Of a stretch of DNA of 64,000 nt, positions 26,301-34,990 are shown one piece after another. Position 1 is the first letter of the stretch. Every line of letters begins with the position of its first letter. Position numbers and translations under genes: made by a program. Source of the stretch: Undaria pinnatifida (taxonomy: Eukaryota; Sar; Phaeophyceae; Laminariales; Alariaceae); NCBI GenBank assembly GCA_012845835.1, contig JABAKD010000010.1, positions 558,001 to 622,000 on the forward strand, in the 5' to 3' direction. The notes below the pieces were generated by a model. That model ran no database searches and was not told the origin of the DNA. It saw only the letters and a list, made by a program, of their open reading frames with translations.

Positions 26301-28329
26301 GTGAATGGTGCCTGTGTGCTCTTGCCAACCAAACAATCGGGCCGACCGCCGTGTGTTCCTTGTTCGTTCAAACTTCTCGTTTCACTCTTGACCATCTTGG
26401 CCATCTTAACGATGTTTCACGATGCCGATGCTCCACGCTGACGATGTCCTGCGATGTCGACGTCACTATTTTCAACACTATCACATGTTATGGCAACAAG
26501 TTGTCGAGCTGCCGCCACCTTATCGCAAGCCTAACCCAATCCTGCCCTATCCTAACCTAACCTACCCTAACCTACCCTACCCAATCCTACCCGATCCAAC
26601 CCTATCCAACGCTACCCTACCCTACCCTACCCTACCCTACCCTACCCTACCCTATCCTACCCCACCCTACCCTACCCTACCCTACCCTACCCTACCCTAC
26701 CCTACCCTACCCTACCCTACCCTACCCTACCCTACCCTACCCCACTCTAACCCCACCTGAACCAAACCTAACCCCACTTGAACCCAACCCTACCCGACCC
26801 ACCCAGCCTAGTGCAGCCCAACAACGCAACGTAGCCTACCGTAGCCTAACTTTTGCTAAACTCAACCCGACCCAGCACAATCCAACACAATCCAACACAA
26901 CTTTACTTCGCTAAACCCAAGCCAAACTAACCGACTAACCTATCCTACAGTACTAACCTACAGCAGTACTAACCGACGTGTTTGATTTTGTTAATTGTGT
27001 TGGTCAGAACACCAGCCCCACGATGGACTGTCCTACGTGCCACGTATCTATCCCAAGGGGTGACTTCCGACGGTGCATCGTATTGGACGAGGTGAGCCAG
27101 ATGCCGGTATACCTTTAGCTTTAGCCTTGCCCTGTGCTATACAGAAATACTGGTACTTGGTACATGTACTTGGTATGTTTCGTATTTTGTTGTTTCTCTC
27201 TTTTTTCTTCCGTTTTTTCATGCTTGGAAGAGCCAGGTGTGAGGTGTGAGGTGTGAGGTGTGAGGTGTGAGGTGTGAGGTGTGAGGTGTGAGGTGTGAGG
27301 TGTGAGGTGTGAGGTGTGAGGTGTGAGGTGTGAGGTGTGAGGTGTGAGGTGTGCATCTGGTACCAGGTACATGTGTAGCCTTTTTTTGTTTGTAAGTGCC
27401 GCGGAACAGGTATCGGTATGCTTTTCAAAATTTGTTAAGGGTCTCTGTTAACTTTTCCCTCGTGGTTGTTTCGATAGCTTTGATAGCTTTCGATAACTTC
27501 CGATAGCTTTCGATAGCTTTGCTCGGCTCATTGCGGCTTCTCTTCGCTTGCGCCAACTCGGTAGCTACTTTTTTTTTGTTGTTGTTTCTGCTGCCGTTGC
27601 TCTTTGTTGTTTGCTGCTGTTGCTATTTGCTGTTTGCTGTTGTTGCTACTTGCTGCCGTTGCCATTCGCTGCTGTTGCGGTTGCTGCTGTTACCGTTGCT
27701 GTTGGTGCTTGGTGCGACAGCATCCGGCGGTCAGAAGGTGCATGCATACACTCCGGCTGTAGTAATTATAGTCCCCGATTGAGGCCCCTTGCATGTTTTC
27801 CACTGCGCTGATGCGATTGTTTTTTTAAAGGACAGCAGATTACGTTAAAACACATTACAGCAGAGCAGTATGGTATACTGCTAATATATTAATAGTAGCT
27901 TGCTATCGCATGGTTGTCGTCAGTAATTTTCCCATGGTGTGGTGACTCCAAGGTATGATATATGTCGCGCTCTGTCCGCCTAGGTAGTACCTCGTGCGTG
28001 GTATTTTGTTGTTGTTGATGTTGTGATCGTTTGCGTCGTCGCGGGGGCTTTTGACGAAAAGAAGAACGCCTTGTGTCGGGGAGAGGGGGTGCGGCGATTC
28101 AATACACCAAAATGTGCGAAGAGTATGATGTAAATACGAGGTGTTTGCAACTATGATGGTAAAAATCCGTGATTTTCCCCCCAACTGAAAATGCCACCAC
28201 TGGCTGTACTGTACGTACATAGCACGTAACGTGCCACGTTTAGTTTGGCATGCTTAGTTTTTTTGGCTCCTACGCCAGCAAGTGACTAAATGAGTACCGG
28301 TATACGTGTGGGCGTGGACCTGCCGGGGC

Positions 28330-28383
<54 letters not shown>

Positions 28384-30512
28384 TTGCGAGTTCGCATTAT
28401 GTACACAGGACGTATTCTTGTTTGTTAACATTTTGCGTGAAGTACGCATACAGTGGTATTAAATAGACAGTACTATTGTAGTGGTGATGTTCCAAGTACT
28501 AGTAGTACCGGAATACTTGTATGGTTTGTGCATCACCATGATGTGACTCGATGTCGATTAACTCCATTATCCTTCTACTCCCCCCCTCTCCTCTGTAGGT
28601 GGTTGGCCAAGCGGTGACCGCAGCAGGCCAAGACGACGATGAATGGCGGTCTCGGCTCGAACGCGGGCAGAATTTAGCTCGAGAAGCAGAGGCTGCCAGA
28701 CGCGGAGCCCGCGACGCGCAGCGAAACGCGGAAGAGACAATTGCGGAACAGGCGGCGGAGATTCAGCGCCTCCGAGAAGAGGCCAGGTCTCGCGCGCCGG
28801 GGCGATGGCGCCGACCCTACGACGTGAGAATAAATAAATTATTAGAGGAGGCGTGTTGCGTGTTGGAGATTACCCTGTGGTGTTTAGGAGGGTGGCGGGA
28901 ACGGGGGGTGAGATGGGGGGGGGAGGGGGGTTATTTTAGCTTAGTGTGTTGTGATGTACAGGGTACTGGACCGTACGACGTGAGAAGATTGAGAGAAGGC
29001 GTGTTGTGTGTTGTAAGATGCGCTGTGGTTTGTGGGAGGATGGGGGAGACGGGGGATGGGATGGGGAAAGGAGATGGAGGGGCGGCGAGGGGTGGAATGG
29101 GGCGGGGGCGGGGGAAGAAGTTCCTATTTTTCTTTCTGTTTAGCGAGATCGCAGGTCCTGGTGGAGACTATTTTGTTTTGTGGTTTGTCGGAGGTGTTGA
29201 CTAGGTTGACGTTCACATCGTCCAAAGTGCCACCGTGGCCGCGATGGTTGCGATGGTTGCACAGTCGAACGGTATGGGTGAATGGAAGGTGTTCAACATG
29301 GCGACGATTCTACTGGTGTCAAGTTACCGTTGCTGGTTGCCAGAAGACTATTGAGTAATTCTTATTTGTCTAGTTGATGGTTAACCCGTTTGCATTGCAC
29401 CTTCAACACTCGGGACAAACTACAGTAGCTGAATGGCGTTTGTGGTTTTGCATTCTGATTGCATTAGTGTACCTGGTAGTGTATTATGATAGCCCTATAC
29501 TATTAATAGTGTACGGGTTAAGCTAGTGTACGGGTTAAGCTAGTGTACGGGTTAAGCTAGTGTACGAGTTAAGCTATTAATAGTGTACGAGACGCATTTT
29601 CTCGGGGCTGAATGCTGTGAACCCGCCCCGTGCCCATCGTCGATTTTGAAACCCTCCTTTGAAAATTCTGCGGGTAGCCCGAGGGCTGCCGCAACCGCGA
29701 GGCCACTCGTAGTCCACAGCATCTCTCTCTTTCCTCCCTCGCCCCCTTGTTCCCTCGCCCTTCCTCTATCTCTCGCCCCCTCACTCTCTCGCTCTCCCTC
29801 TCTCTCTCCCTCTCTCTCCCTCCCTCTCTCTCTCTGTCCCCCTTACCCGCTAAGCCTCTTATCTCCTTCTCTCTTTCTCAATCCTTGACTTCGTGCAACC
29901 TCCCATTCTAATGTCGATCCCAATCTCTCGTCCGATCTCTCGTTCACGCTCTCGTCCATCCTCTCGTCCACCCTCCCTACAGTGCCCCCCTCCGGCTATG
30001 ACCGACTACGGCTTCCGCGTTATGAGCGGCCGGGAGCTACTAGACACATCCTCGCAAAGGTCCGTAGAGGAGGACACACGCCTCCGAAGCCGTAGAGATG
30101 GAGGGGTGGAAACGGTACATCCCCGGGGTGGATCTCCCACTTCGGATGCCGCCGTCGTCTCCGCCGCTGTCCTAAACATGCCTCCTTCGGGGGGGGGTTA
30201 TGGTGGGGTGCGGTCGAGGCCCTCGGCGCAGTCGGGAGCATCAGCGGCTTCGGCGCTGGGGGTCAACGGAGAGGACCCTTGGTTTTCGCTGAGGTCGAGC
30301 CAGCCGAGTAGGCACTTAGGCGTGGCTATGTCTGGGGGAGGGCGCATCGGTCGGGAGGTATTCGGCAGGACCAACGCTTCGGGAGGCAGAAAGTGAGTGT
30401 GTTGCGTGGTTCGCAGGGGGGAGGGGGTGGTTTCGAGGAGGGTCGAGGATGCTTCTTTTGAGGCAGGGGGGGGGGTAGGTAGGGAGATTGCGCCAATAGG
30501 CCGTGGGGGTAT

Positions 30513-30545
<33 letters not shown>

Positions 30546-32603
30546 TTGCGCCAAGAGTGCCGTGGTTGGGGGGGGAGGGGGAGGACAACGGCTGTTGTTG
30601 TTTGCATCTGTTGATTGTTCCTGGATTGGATTACGGCCGCGATGGCGGTTGGGGAGATTAGGGAGTTCCAATGGCATTTTTTTTCATATAGTGTGGAATG
30701 CATTGTAAGCAATCTTGCCTGTAATTTTGGCATGGGTTTGCTGCTTCCGCAGTCTTCATCTCTACATGGAAGGAGCGACAGATATCATGCTTTTTTTTTT
30801 TCTTGCGAAGGTATCGCGTAGTCTCTTTGTCTCGATCACATATCACTGTGTAAGTTCCTGTCAAAGCCTCATTGGATAAGCAACACGCTATTAATCGGTG
30901 AAGTGGAGTTGGACATATCGGTACTTCGGAGTTTAAACATTCGTGTTCTACGGGGGACTTCGGTCTCGCACTAGTGCACTAGTGTTCTTTCATTTCAAAG
31001 AGGTACTGGTAGTCGACAAGCTCTACCGTCACAAAGGACACCGGTTGTAGCGATATTTCACTGCACACGCTTTGAAGTTGAGGACTGGCCGTTGCATCTT
31101 GTCCTAACTTCAAAGCGTGTGCAGTGAAGTTTCGCCACACGACCTGCGTCCTTTTTCGGTGTTGAGCTTGTCCTCTGCTTCTCTGAAATGTAGCATTACG
31201 ACTGCGTGACGGAAGTCCCTCGTCGAACATGTATGCATACATTCCAATATTCCAGTATACCGAACTCGTACCCCCCCCCCCCCCCCCCCTGTTTTGCGTG
31301 TTTGCGTATCTAGTTATCGTTCTTGCCGCGTTCGCAACCCGCATCAAGCACCTCATCTGTCGAAAAGGCCAGTCGCCGTTGGTCTCATCGAACTCGTACA
31401 GCTTGAGGGGGGTCGAAAGCGGAGCACTCCTACCCGAACTAACGCCGAGCTTTGCACGTGTATTTTCATGCAAAGCTTGCTGCGAGATCGTTAAAAGTGT
31501 ACCAGCGTCAAAATCTCTAGAAAAACGACAACGATCGCGCAGCCCCCATCCCATGCCCTCGCTGCCCTTGCGACGTGATGACATGATGGCAATATGGCGT
31601 GACATACACCTTTCACAGGCACCGACGACACGCTTCTGATATTGACTTCCTCCTCCTTCTTCCCTCTCTCCCTCCCTCCCTTTCCTCTCCCTCCCTGCCC
31701 CCTCCTTCCCCCCCCCCCCCCCCCTCCCTCCCTCCTCCTCCCTGCCCCCTCCTCCCTCCTCCGTCCCTTCCCCCCGCCTTCTATCACCGCGTTCTTTCTC
31801 GCCACGGCAACAACTTTCTTCTGTTATTTCCTCTTTTGTTTGTTGTGCATATTTTCTTTCCCACCACCACCTTATGTAGCTCTGGACACTCTGCCGTGGG
31901 AGGACCGGAACAGTCCGCGGGGGCCGTCCTCAAGTCGGCGCACGAGCGAGACGGCTCCAACTGGCGATCCGCCTACTTCGGCCCCGGCATGGGCGGCGCC
32001 CGCATGCCCCGCACCGCTCCCGGAGATAGCCACCAGCCTTCGGGGGGCCGCGCTCGCAACGCTACGCTGTCTTCGATCCACAGCATGATGGCCGTACCAT
32101 CCGCGGCGCTCAGGGTTGAACCCATGAGAGGGGCTCCGGTGGTGGGCAGGCGCCCCGCAGGGCAGGCTCCTCCGGCGCGATCTAGTCGCAAAAGGGTTAG
32201 CTTGAGCGGCATTATTGGTGGGGGCGGGGGGGCCGCGGCGGGGGGGGGTATAACGCCGGCTACGTCTGCTTCGAGGGCGTCGGCGTCTTACTCGGCGGCG
32301 GAAGGGGGGTTAGCGCCGGCAGGAGCCCCGTTCGGGTATGGGGTTTGCCAAAGCGAGCTGTCGTCGAACGGTGGCGGTCACGCGCGCGCTGGCGGGGGGG
32401 GCGCGGGGGCCGCAGCGGCGGGTGCCTCGGGCCTGCGATTCGACACAGAGTTTGACCTTGAACCTCTGGACACGGTCCCGCGCCATGATGACTTGGGCAC
32501 TCGTTCTGAGTGGGACGATGTCCTGGCGGCAGTCTCTTTTCCGCACCAGGCAGGGGCACCCCACGACAGGCTTGCTCGCGGAGATTCCCCGGACAGAAAC
32601 TGA
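11986..32603 (+). CDS. RING-finger (C3HC4) protein with SUMO-interacting-like motif, five coding exons, about 910 residues
   Basis: Join of 11986-13275, 27008-27091, 28599-28823, 29983-30392 and 31880-32603. Junction phases are 0, 0, 0 and 2, each donor fitting the next acceptor. N-terminus: acidic stretch at about residues 25-65 with an NLS-like VKRQR; VIEILSDEED at 146-155 resembles a SUMO-interacting motif. Poly-Gln and poly-Gly runs follow. The RING ligands are C400, C403, C415, H417, C420 and C423 in exon 1, and C438 and C441 in exon 2 (C-x2-C-x11-C-x-H-x2-C-x2-C-x14-C-x2-C). Exon 3 encodes a predicted coiled coil. Exons 4-5 are Ser/Gly/Ala-rich and disordered-looking, ending GDSPDRN. 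RING proteins are typically E3 ubiquitin ligases; a SUMO-targeted role is an inference. The first intron is 13.7 kb and filled with mobile DNA. Confidence 0.75.
13276..14609. other. Start of RING intron 1, no gene seen
   Basis: AT-richer DNA with TACC(A/T)GGTA at 14136 and 14346. No repeat array or coding signal was seen. Confidence 0.4.
14610..14885. repeat. 75-77-bp tandem repeat, about four copies
   Basis: AGAGTACATNATGTAGCTC and ATACGACGACATATGG recur at about 14610, 14685, 14762 and 14835, the last copy being shortened. Confidence 0.85.
14886..16031. other. Intron DNA, no gene seen
   Basis: TACCTGGTA occurs at 14890, 15254 and 15465. A short GATATCGA/GTCGAT palindromic run lies at 15196-15238, and T/A-rich TTTATTTA stretches at 15550-15600 and 15950-16030. 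Confidence 0.4.
16032..16356 (-). mobile_element. SINE family 2, copy a
   Basis: The reverse complement starts GCTGGTCGCCCCGGTGGTC and has the A-box match TGGTCTAGTGG and B-box-like GTTCGATCCCC. The body matches the copies at 16527 and 43724. Confidence 0.8.
16527..16861 (+). mobile_element. SINE family 2, copy b
   Basis: It has the head GGTCGCCCC, A box TGGTCTAGTGG, and B-box-like GAGTTTGATTCTC. The body includes GACGAGGGAAGAAAATGCTGA and CTGAGCTACTACTGGGAGG, and it ends in an A-rich tail. It lies head to head with copy a, 170 bp apart. Confidence 0.8.
16918..17123. repeat. Long inverted repeat (arms about 92 bp, few mismatches)
   Basis: The left arm, with GAGGCCATGCTCCAGCAGTT, is mirrored on the right by AACTGCTGGAGCATGGCCTC. 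The arms run from GGTGGCTGGTGGCGCGTC to CGGGAC with about four mismatches and a loop of about 20 bp. Transcribed, it would form a long near-perfect hairpin. Confidence 0.9.
17124..17535 (-). CDS. Possible coding fragment, Ala-rich helical protein, unrecognised
   Basis: A minus-strand frame from MQVTGGEALVAAAV reads an Ala-rich helical stretch, then EMLHWQGQVSGEFARIDGD and STMDQLLASFETLQDAVAGG. It continues into the right arm of the inverted repeat (VEAMLQQFMDNF). The frame has the look of coding sequence (amphipathic, mixed charge), but I recognise no domain. It lies inside the RING intron between direct copies of ATTGCAGCGTTAATCTGGGC at 16890 and 17771, so it may be cargo of a mobile element. 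No splice partners were found. Confidence 0.3.
17536..18296. other. Intron DNA, no gene seen
   Basis: Apart from the second copy of the 27-bp direct repeat at 17771, I see nothing to annotate. Confidence 0.35.
18297..18648. repeat. 174-bp tandem duplication
   Basis: GCCGAAGCCCACCAACCAAA starts at 18301 and again at 18475. The two units are almost identical, which suggests a recent duplication. Confidence 0.9.
18649..19029. other. Intron DNA, no gene seen
   Basis: TACCAGGTA occurs at 18702. The rest is unremarkable. Confidence 0.35.
19030..19232 (+). repeat. Dispersed repeat ending in CTTGTACATACATA, copy 1
   Basis: It shares AGCTCTTGGCATTATCAA and the hairpin GCGGGCGGCGTCTGCCGCCCGC followed by GGAGC and CCCTTGTACATACATA with copy 2 at 19725. 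Confidence 0.75.
19233..19724. other. Intron DNA between two copies of a dispersed repeat
   Basis: No gene was seen. A degenerate GTGCGGTGCGGTGCCGTGC stretch lies at about 19503-19550. Confidence 0.35.
19725..19926 (+). repeat. Dispersed repeat ending in CTTGTACATACATA, copy 2
   Basis: This is the second copy of the element at 19030. Its terminal CATACATA has expanded into the adjoining 127-bp microsatellite. Confidence 0.75.
19915..20041. repeat. (CATA)n microsatellite
   Basis: A pure tetranucleotide array of about 32 units. The alternating Tyr-Ile-His-Thr and Val-Cys-Met-Tyr frames are repeat translations. Confidence 0.97.
20151..20405. repeat. (AGT)n microsatellite with GGT and GGC variants
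   Basis: About 255 bp of AGT units, becoming GGCAGT and CATCAGCAGTAG at the right end. Confidence 0.95.
20406..23137. other. Middle of RING intron 1, no gene recognised
   Basis: A GC-rich patch at 21000-21500 has frames open on both strands, but no family is recognisable and no consistent splice pair was found. TACCTGGTA occurs at 21969, a T-run at 22673-22692 and a CTG run at 22426-22449. Confidence 0.35.
23138..24021 (+). mobile_element. Non-autonomous DNA transposon (MITE-like), best-preserved copy
   Basis: It is bounded by imperfect terminal inverted repeats: AGGCCATCTCTTA at 23138 and TAAAAGAGCTGGCCT at 24007, whose complement reads AGGCCAGCTCTTTTA. The interior matches the 2.2-4.1 kb copies. 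A short frame MGSDSDGDHYESLPR might be a transposase remnant, but this is uncertain. Confidence 0.65.
24274..24490. repeat. 68-79-bp tandem repeat, three copies
   Basis: TATCGTCTCCGTTGAAC begins units at 24274, 24353 and 24421. Each unit ends GCGAAGCCCTTTGTGCCTT(T/C)AGAGAC. Confidence 0.9.
24491..26528. other. RING intron 1, no gene seen
   Basis: Overlapping motifs lie at 25292 and 25299, reading TACCAGGTACCTGGTA. AT-rich TATCATATCATATTA stretches lie near 24620-24660. No coding signal was seen. Confidence 0.4.
26529..26810. repeat. (CCCTA)n pentanucleotide array, telomere-like
   Basis: CCTAA/CCTAC variants at both edges surround a core of nearly pure CCCTA repeats (about 26609-26740). It resembles a telomere-type repeat short of one base. 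It is interstitial: RING exon 2 starts about 200 bp downstream. Confidence 0.9.
27008..27091 (+). CDS. RING gene exon 2: last two RING cysteines
   Basis: The acceptor TTGGTCAG is followed by 28 codons, NTSPTMDCPTCHVSIPRG and then DFRRCIVLDE, and the donor GTGAGC at 27092. CPTC supplies RING ligands 7 and 8 in the frame left open by exon 1. It is phase 0 on both sides and too short for a usual ORF search. Confidence 0.85.
27235..27353. repeat. (AGGTGTG)n heptanucleotide minisatellite
   Basis: About 17 exact tandem copies of the 7-bp unit. The Ser-His-Leu-Thr-Pro-His-Thr frames are repeat translations. Confidence 0.97.
28331..28382. repeat. (CTG)n microsatellite
   Basis: About 17 uninterrupted CTG units inside intron 2 of the RING gene. 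Confidence 0.97.
28599..28823 (+). CDS. RING gene exon 3: coiled coil
   Basis: The acceptor CTCTGTAG is followed by 75 codons in phase 0. It includes DDDEWRSRLERGQ and AEETIAEQAAEIQRLREEAR, a charged heptad-like helix as in the coiled coils that often follow a RING. The donor GTGAGA is at 28824; a second copy of this donor lies at 28980. Confidence 0.75.
28811..29075 (+). repeat. Diverged tandem duplication carrying a second splice donor
   Basis: CCCTACGACGTGAGAA at 28815 and CCGTACGACGTGAGAA at 28971 begin two related units (GAGGCGTGTTGCGTGTTG against GAAGGCGTGTTGTGTGTTG). The unit contains the 5' splice site of RING exon 3. Confidence 0.7.
29076..29505. other. RING intron 3, no exon seen
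   Basis: G-rich at the left. TACCTGGTA occurs at 29470. Confidence 0.35.
29506..29590. repeat. 17-bp tandem repeat (TAGTGTACGGGTTAAGC)
   Basis: About four to five units, the last with GAG for GGG. Confidence 0.9.
29715..29982 (+). promoter_or_regulatory. Very long polypyrimidine tract before RING exon 4
   Basis: A CT-rich run of about 250 bp (TCTCTCTCCCTCTCTC and variants) leads into the CCCTACAG acceptor. A similar tract precedes exon 5 at 31640-31790. It may help define the 3' splice sites. Confidence 0.45.
29983..30392 (+). CDS. RING gene exon 4: low-complexity Ser/Gly-rich
   Basis: The acceptor CCCTACAG follows a 250-bp CT-rich tract. The frame reads CPPPAMTDYGFRVMSGRELL and onward for 136 codons plus two bases to the GTGAGT donor at 30393. 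The phase fits exons 3 and 5. No domain was recognised. Confidence 0.72.
30393..31879. other. RING intron 4
   Basis: It contains a run of about 29 G at 30515-30543, a run of about 19 C at 31271-31289, a small hairpin at 31057-31128 and a C/T-rich tract at 31640-31790. No exon was recognised. Confidence 0.5.
31057..31128. other. miRNA-precursor-like hairpin in RING intron 4
   Basis: The left arm TTCACTGCACACGCTTTGAA extends through GTT, bulge G and AGGAC. It pairs fully with GTCCT, AACTT and CAAAGCGTGTGCAGTGAA. This gives 28 pairs, one bulge and a 15-base loop. The size suits a small-RNA precursor; expression is unknown. Confidence 0.55.
31880..32603 (+). CDS. RING gene exon 5: C-terminal region and stop
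   Basis: The acceptor TTATGTAG precedes C + TCT GGA CAC, which completes the codon left by exon 4. It encodes 241 residues rich in Gly, Ala, Ser and Arg, with a more ordered-looking acidic tail (FDTEFDLEPLDTVPRHDDLG), and stops at TGA 32601-32603. Confidence 0.72.
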
Positions 32604-32814
32604 CTTCGTTCAACTAGGACTGACTTGGTTCAATTTCGACTGACTTGATTCAACTTCGTTCATTGAAGTGAGTTCATTGAAGTGAGCTCATTGAGTTTAT
32701 TGGCCGTCGGGCTCGGCGTTTTCCGGCGGTTGGACGGATGGTTGGCGTCACCCGGTTGTTTCCGCAGGTACTGTTCTGCCTCTGCCGCCTCTGGTAGTCC
32801 CTGCTACATTTGTT

Positions 32815-33070
32815 CGCTGGTATAGTAACCAGCGTTGGCCAGCATTGACCAGGCTTGAGTTTTGTGCCCGCCGATATTGAGAGAATTGACCAATATTGGC
32901 CAGTAAATAACATTTTTGGCCGGTATTGACCAGGATTGGCCAGGATTGGCCAGTGTTGGCCAGGAATGGGCTGTACTCTCGACAGGATTGACTACTATTT
33001 GCCAATATTGATCAGCATTTATCAAGTGAGGCCGGTATTCGCCAGGGTTGGGCAGTGTTGATGTTGATCA
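32815..33070. repeat. Degenerate TTGGCCAG/TTGACCAG tandem repeat
   Basis: Units of about 10-20 bp (GGCCAGNATTGACCAG) are repeated more than ten times with drift. Confidence 0.75.
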
Positions 33071-33736
33071 TCGTTGATCGGTAGTGGCCATTATGAGTGT
33101 TACTAACCAAGCCTGGGCAGTTTGATCCTCGGTATCTGCCAGTCTGTAGGTGTTGACGCGCTCGGAGGAAGAGGACGAAGGCTGTCGGTCATTTTAGTTT
33201 CCCCCTCGCCTGCGATTACCACAGTACTACGTACGTAGGTGGGTCATTGGCCAAGGGGCGAGAGGTGGGGTGGGCTGGATCTTAATACGGCACGTGCAGT
33301 TGACGTGATGTAGCCGCGGCTCGCTTTGCTTTGTTGTGTGTCTTGTTTCGGTGGCGCGAGCGTCTGCGTGCTCTCTCCCCCCCCGTTTCCCCCCACAAGC
33401 TCGCGTGTCCAGCGCCCTGCCCTCCTTTTTTCGGTCCGTCTCGAATAATCTGTCACCAAACTGAGTGCTGTGTGCGTTCTTTGATGGCGCCACTATTGCT
33501 CCGCGTGAAGCGTTGATCCGACTTTGGGGGGAGGGAGGCAAGGGCCGGCCGGCCGCTGTGGTGAGCCGAGTATTTGCAGTATTTTAATGTCGAGAGTAGG
33601 CAGAGGGGGGGGGTACAAAATAGTTGTTTTTGATTTTTGTGCCTTAGCCTTGTCTTGTGTTGAGGCAGGGGGTAGGGATCGAGCGGTAAGCTCGCAGTGA
33701 TAGCAGCAGCATGGGGTGTTGTGGGGTCATTACATG

Positions 33737-33778
33737 ATATGGTATGGTATGGTATGGTATGGTATGGCATGGTATGGC
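33737..33778. repeat. (GGTAT)n pentanucleotide repeat
   Basis: Seven to eight units with one GGCAT variant. Confidence 0.9.
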
Positions 33779-34990
33779 GAGGCAGACGCTCACAATCGCG
33801 GTTGGTTGCACGTTGGACGTGCGGCTGCGGATCAGTTTGTTTTGTGTGTGGCGCCACGTTACGGAAATATAAGATACAGGGAAAACATCATAATAGGTGT
33901 CAAAAGACAGGAGTAGTAACATGTACACGATCAGTAGTGACTGGTGTGCTGCAAGGGGCTGGCTATTTAATCTGCTACCTTGGCGCCGTCCCATGGAGAC
34001 TGGAACGTTATAGAGTGATGCGTACAGGACGTGGTGATGTCGTGTGGGGGGGGGGGGGGCAATTGGCGTAGTGGTTGTCGCGAGTTCCTCCTTCCTTGAT
34101 GTCGGCGTATCTCGCTGCCACAGCACTCGTCACTGCCGCTAACAGATAAAACCTGTGGACAGCTTGTTCCTTCCGATTTTAACCTAAAACAGGGTAGCGT
34201 AGCACATGGGTCTAGCATCGTCAGGGGGCGGGGGTCAACAGAAAGCAGGGGGTGACGTGATGCACACCATGCTCACTTTTGGTCTTGCAAGTACATCCAA
34301 GTACATACAAGGACAGTAATAGTTTTATCTCGTTAGGAGGGCCAGTAGGCAGCAGGAGGTGATGTGTATTTTGGATTTTTTTTTTGGGGGGGGGACCTAT
34401 GCGTACACTTTTGACATGCTGCGACATACCAGTACATGCTTGTGTGGCTTTTATATGGTCGATATTCGCTGCTTGCTTGTGTAAGATGTACGTACCCAGA
34501 CCCCACCGCGTGTGTCGGGCGGAAGGATAACGTGGTGGGAGCGAAATGTGTGCCCATTTTTGCAGGGCAGCCGTATGCCGTACTGTAACGCGTAAATAAT
34601 ACTCCGGAGTAGTAGCCCAGGGGCAAACCCTCGGAAGTGCTTGAGATGATTGAGGTTGGTTCAGATGCGTGAGGCATAAAGAGCAGGAGCGGAAGATGGA
34701 GAATAATGAACCACGACGCAAGACGTTGACTTTACTGTTTATTAGGGTCGTTTGTAACGAACGCAACAACTCACGATTGATTCATGAAATTCTGAAATGT
34801 CACGTTTAAAAAATGAAATAAATTAATCGTCGGGAATGCTGAGACTTGTATATTTTTTTTTTTGCAACTTTTCGAAGTAATAAAAGTCAGGATTTCCTTC
34901 CGACAAATATCACGATTCGCGAATATGTCACGCCTTTTTCGTCACGATCCCCTGACATTTTTATGTGTTCCTAGGGAATGGGCCTTAGTG

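Larger units (their letters stand above)
27092..28598. other. RING intron 2
   Basis: It holds a 7-bp minisatellite and a CTG microsatellite (listed separately), a TACCAGGTA at 27361, and T/G-rich TTGCTGTTTGCTG repeats at 27580-27710. No exon was recognised. Confidence 0.5.
32604..34990. other. Intergenic region downstream of the RING gene
   Basis: Two TTCATTGAAGTGAG copies follow the stop codon at 32659-32686. No clear polyadenylation signal was identified. The open frames here are unrecognised, and the frame at 34221-34769 (minus) has no domain I know. Confidence 0.4.

Noticed and set aside
26529-26810. A chromosome end
   Set aside because: The array is flanked on both sides by one gene's intron and exons, so it is interstitial.
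34221-34769. A 182-codon minus-strand frame
   Set aside because: No domain, poly-Pro/Lys from a G-run, and no supporting splice structure.
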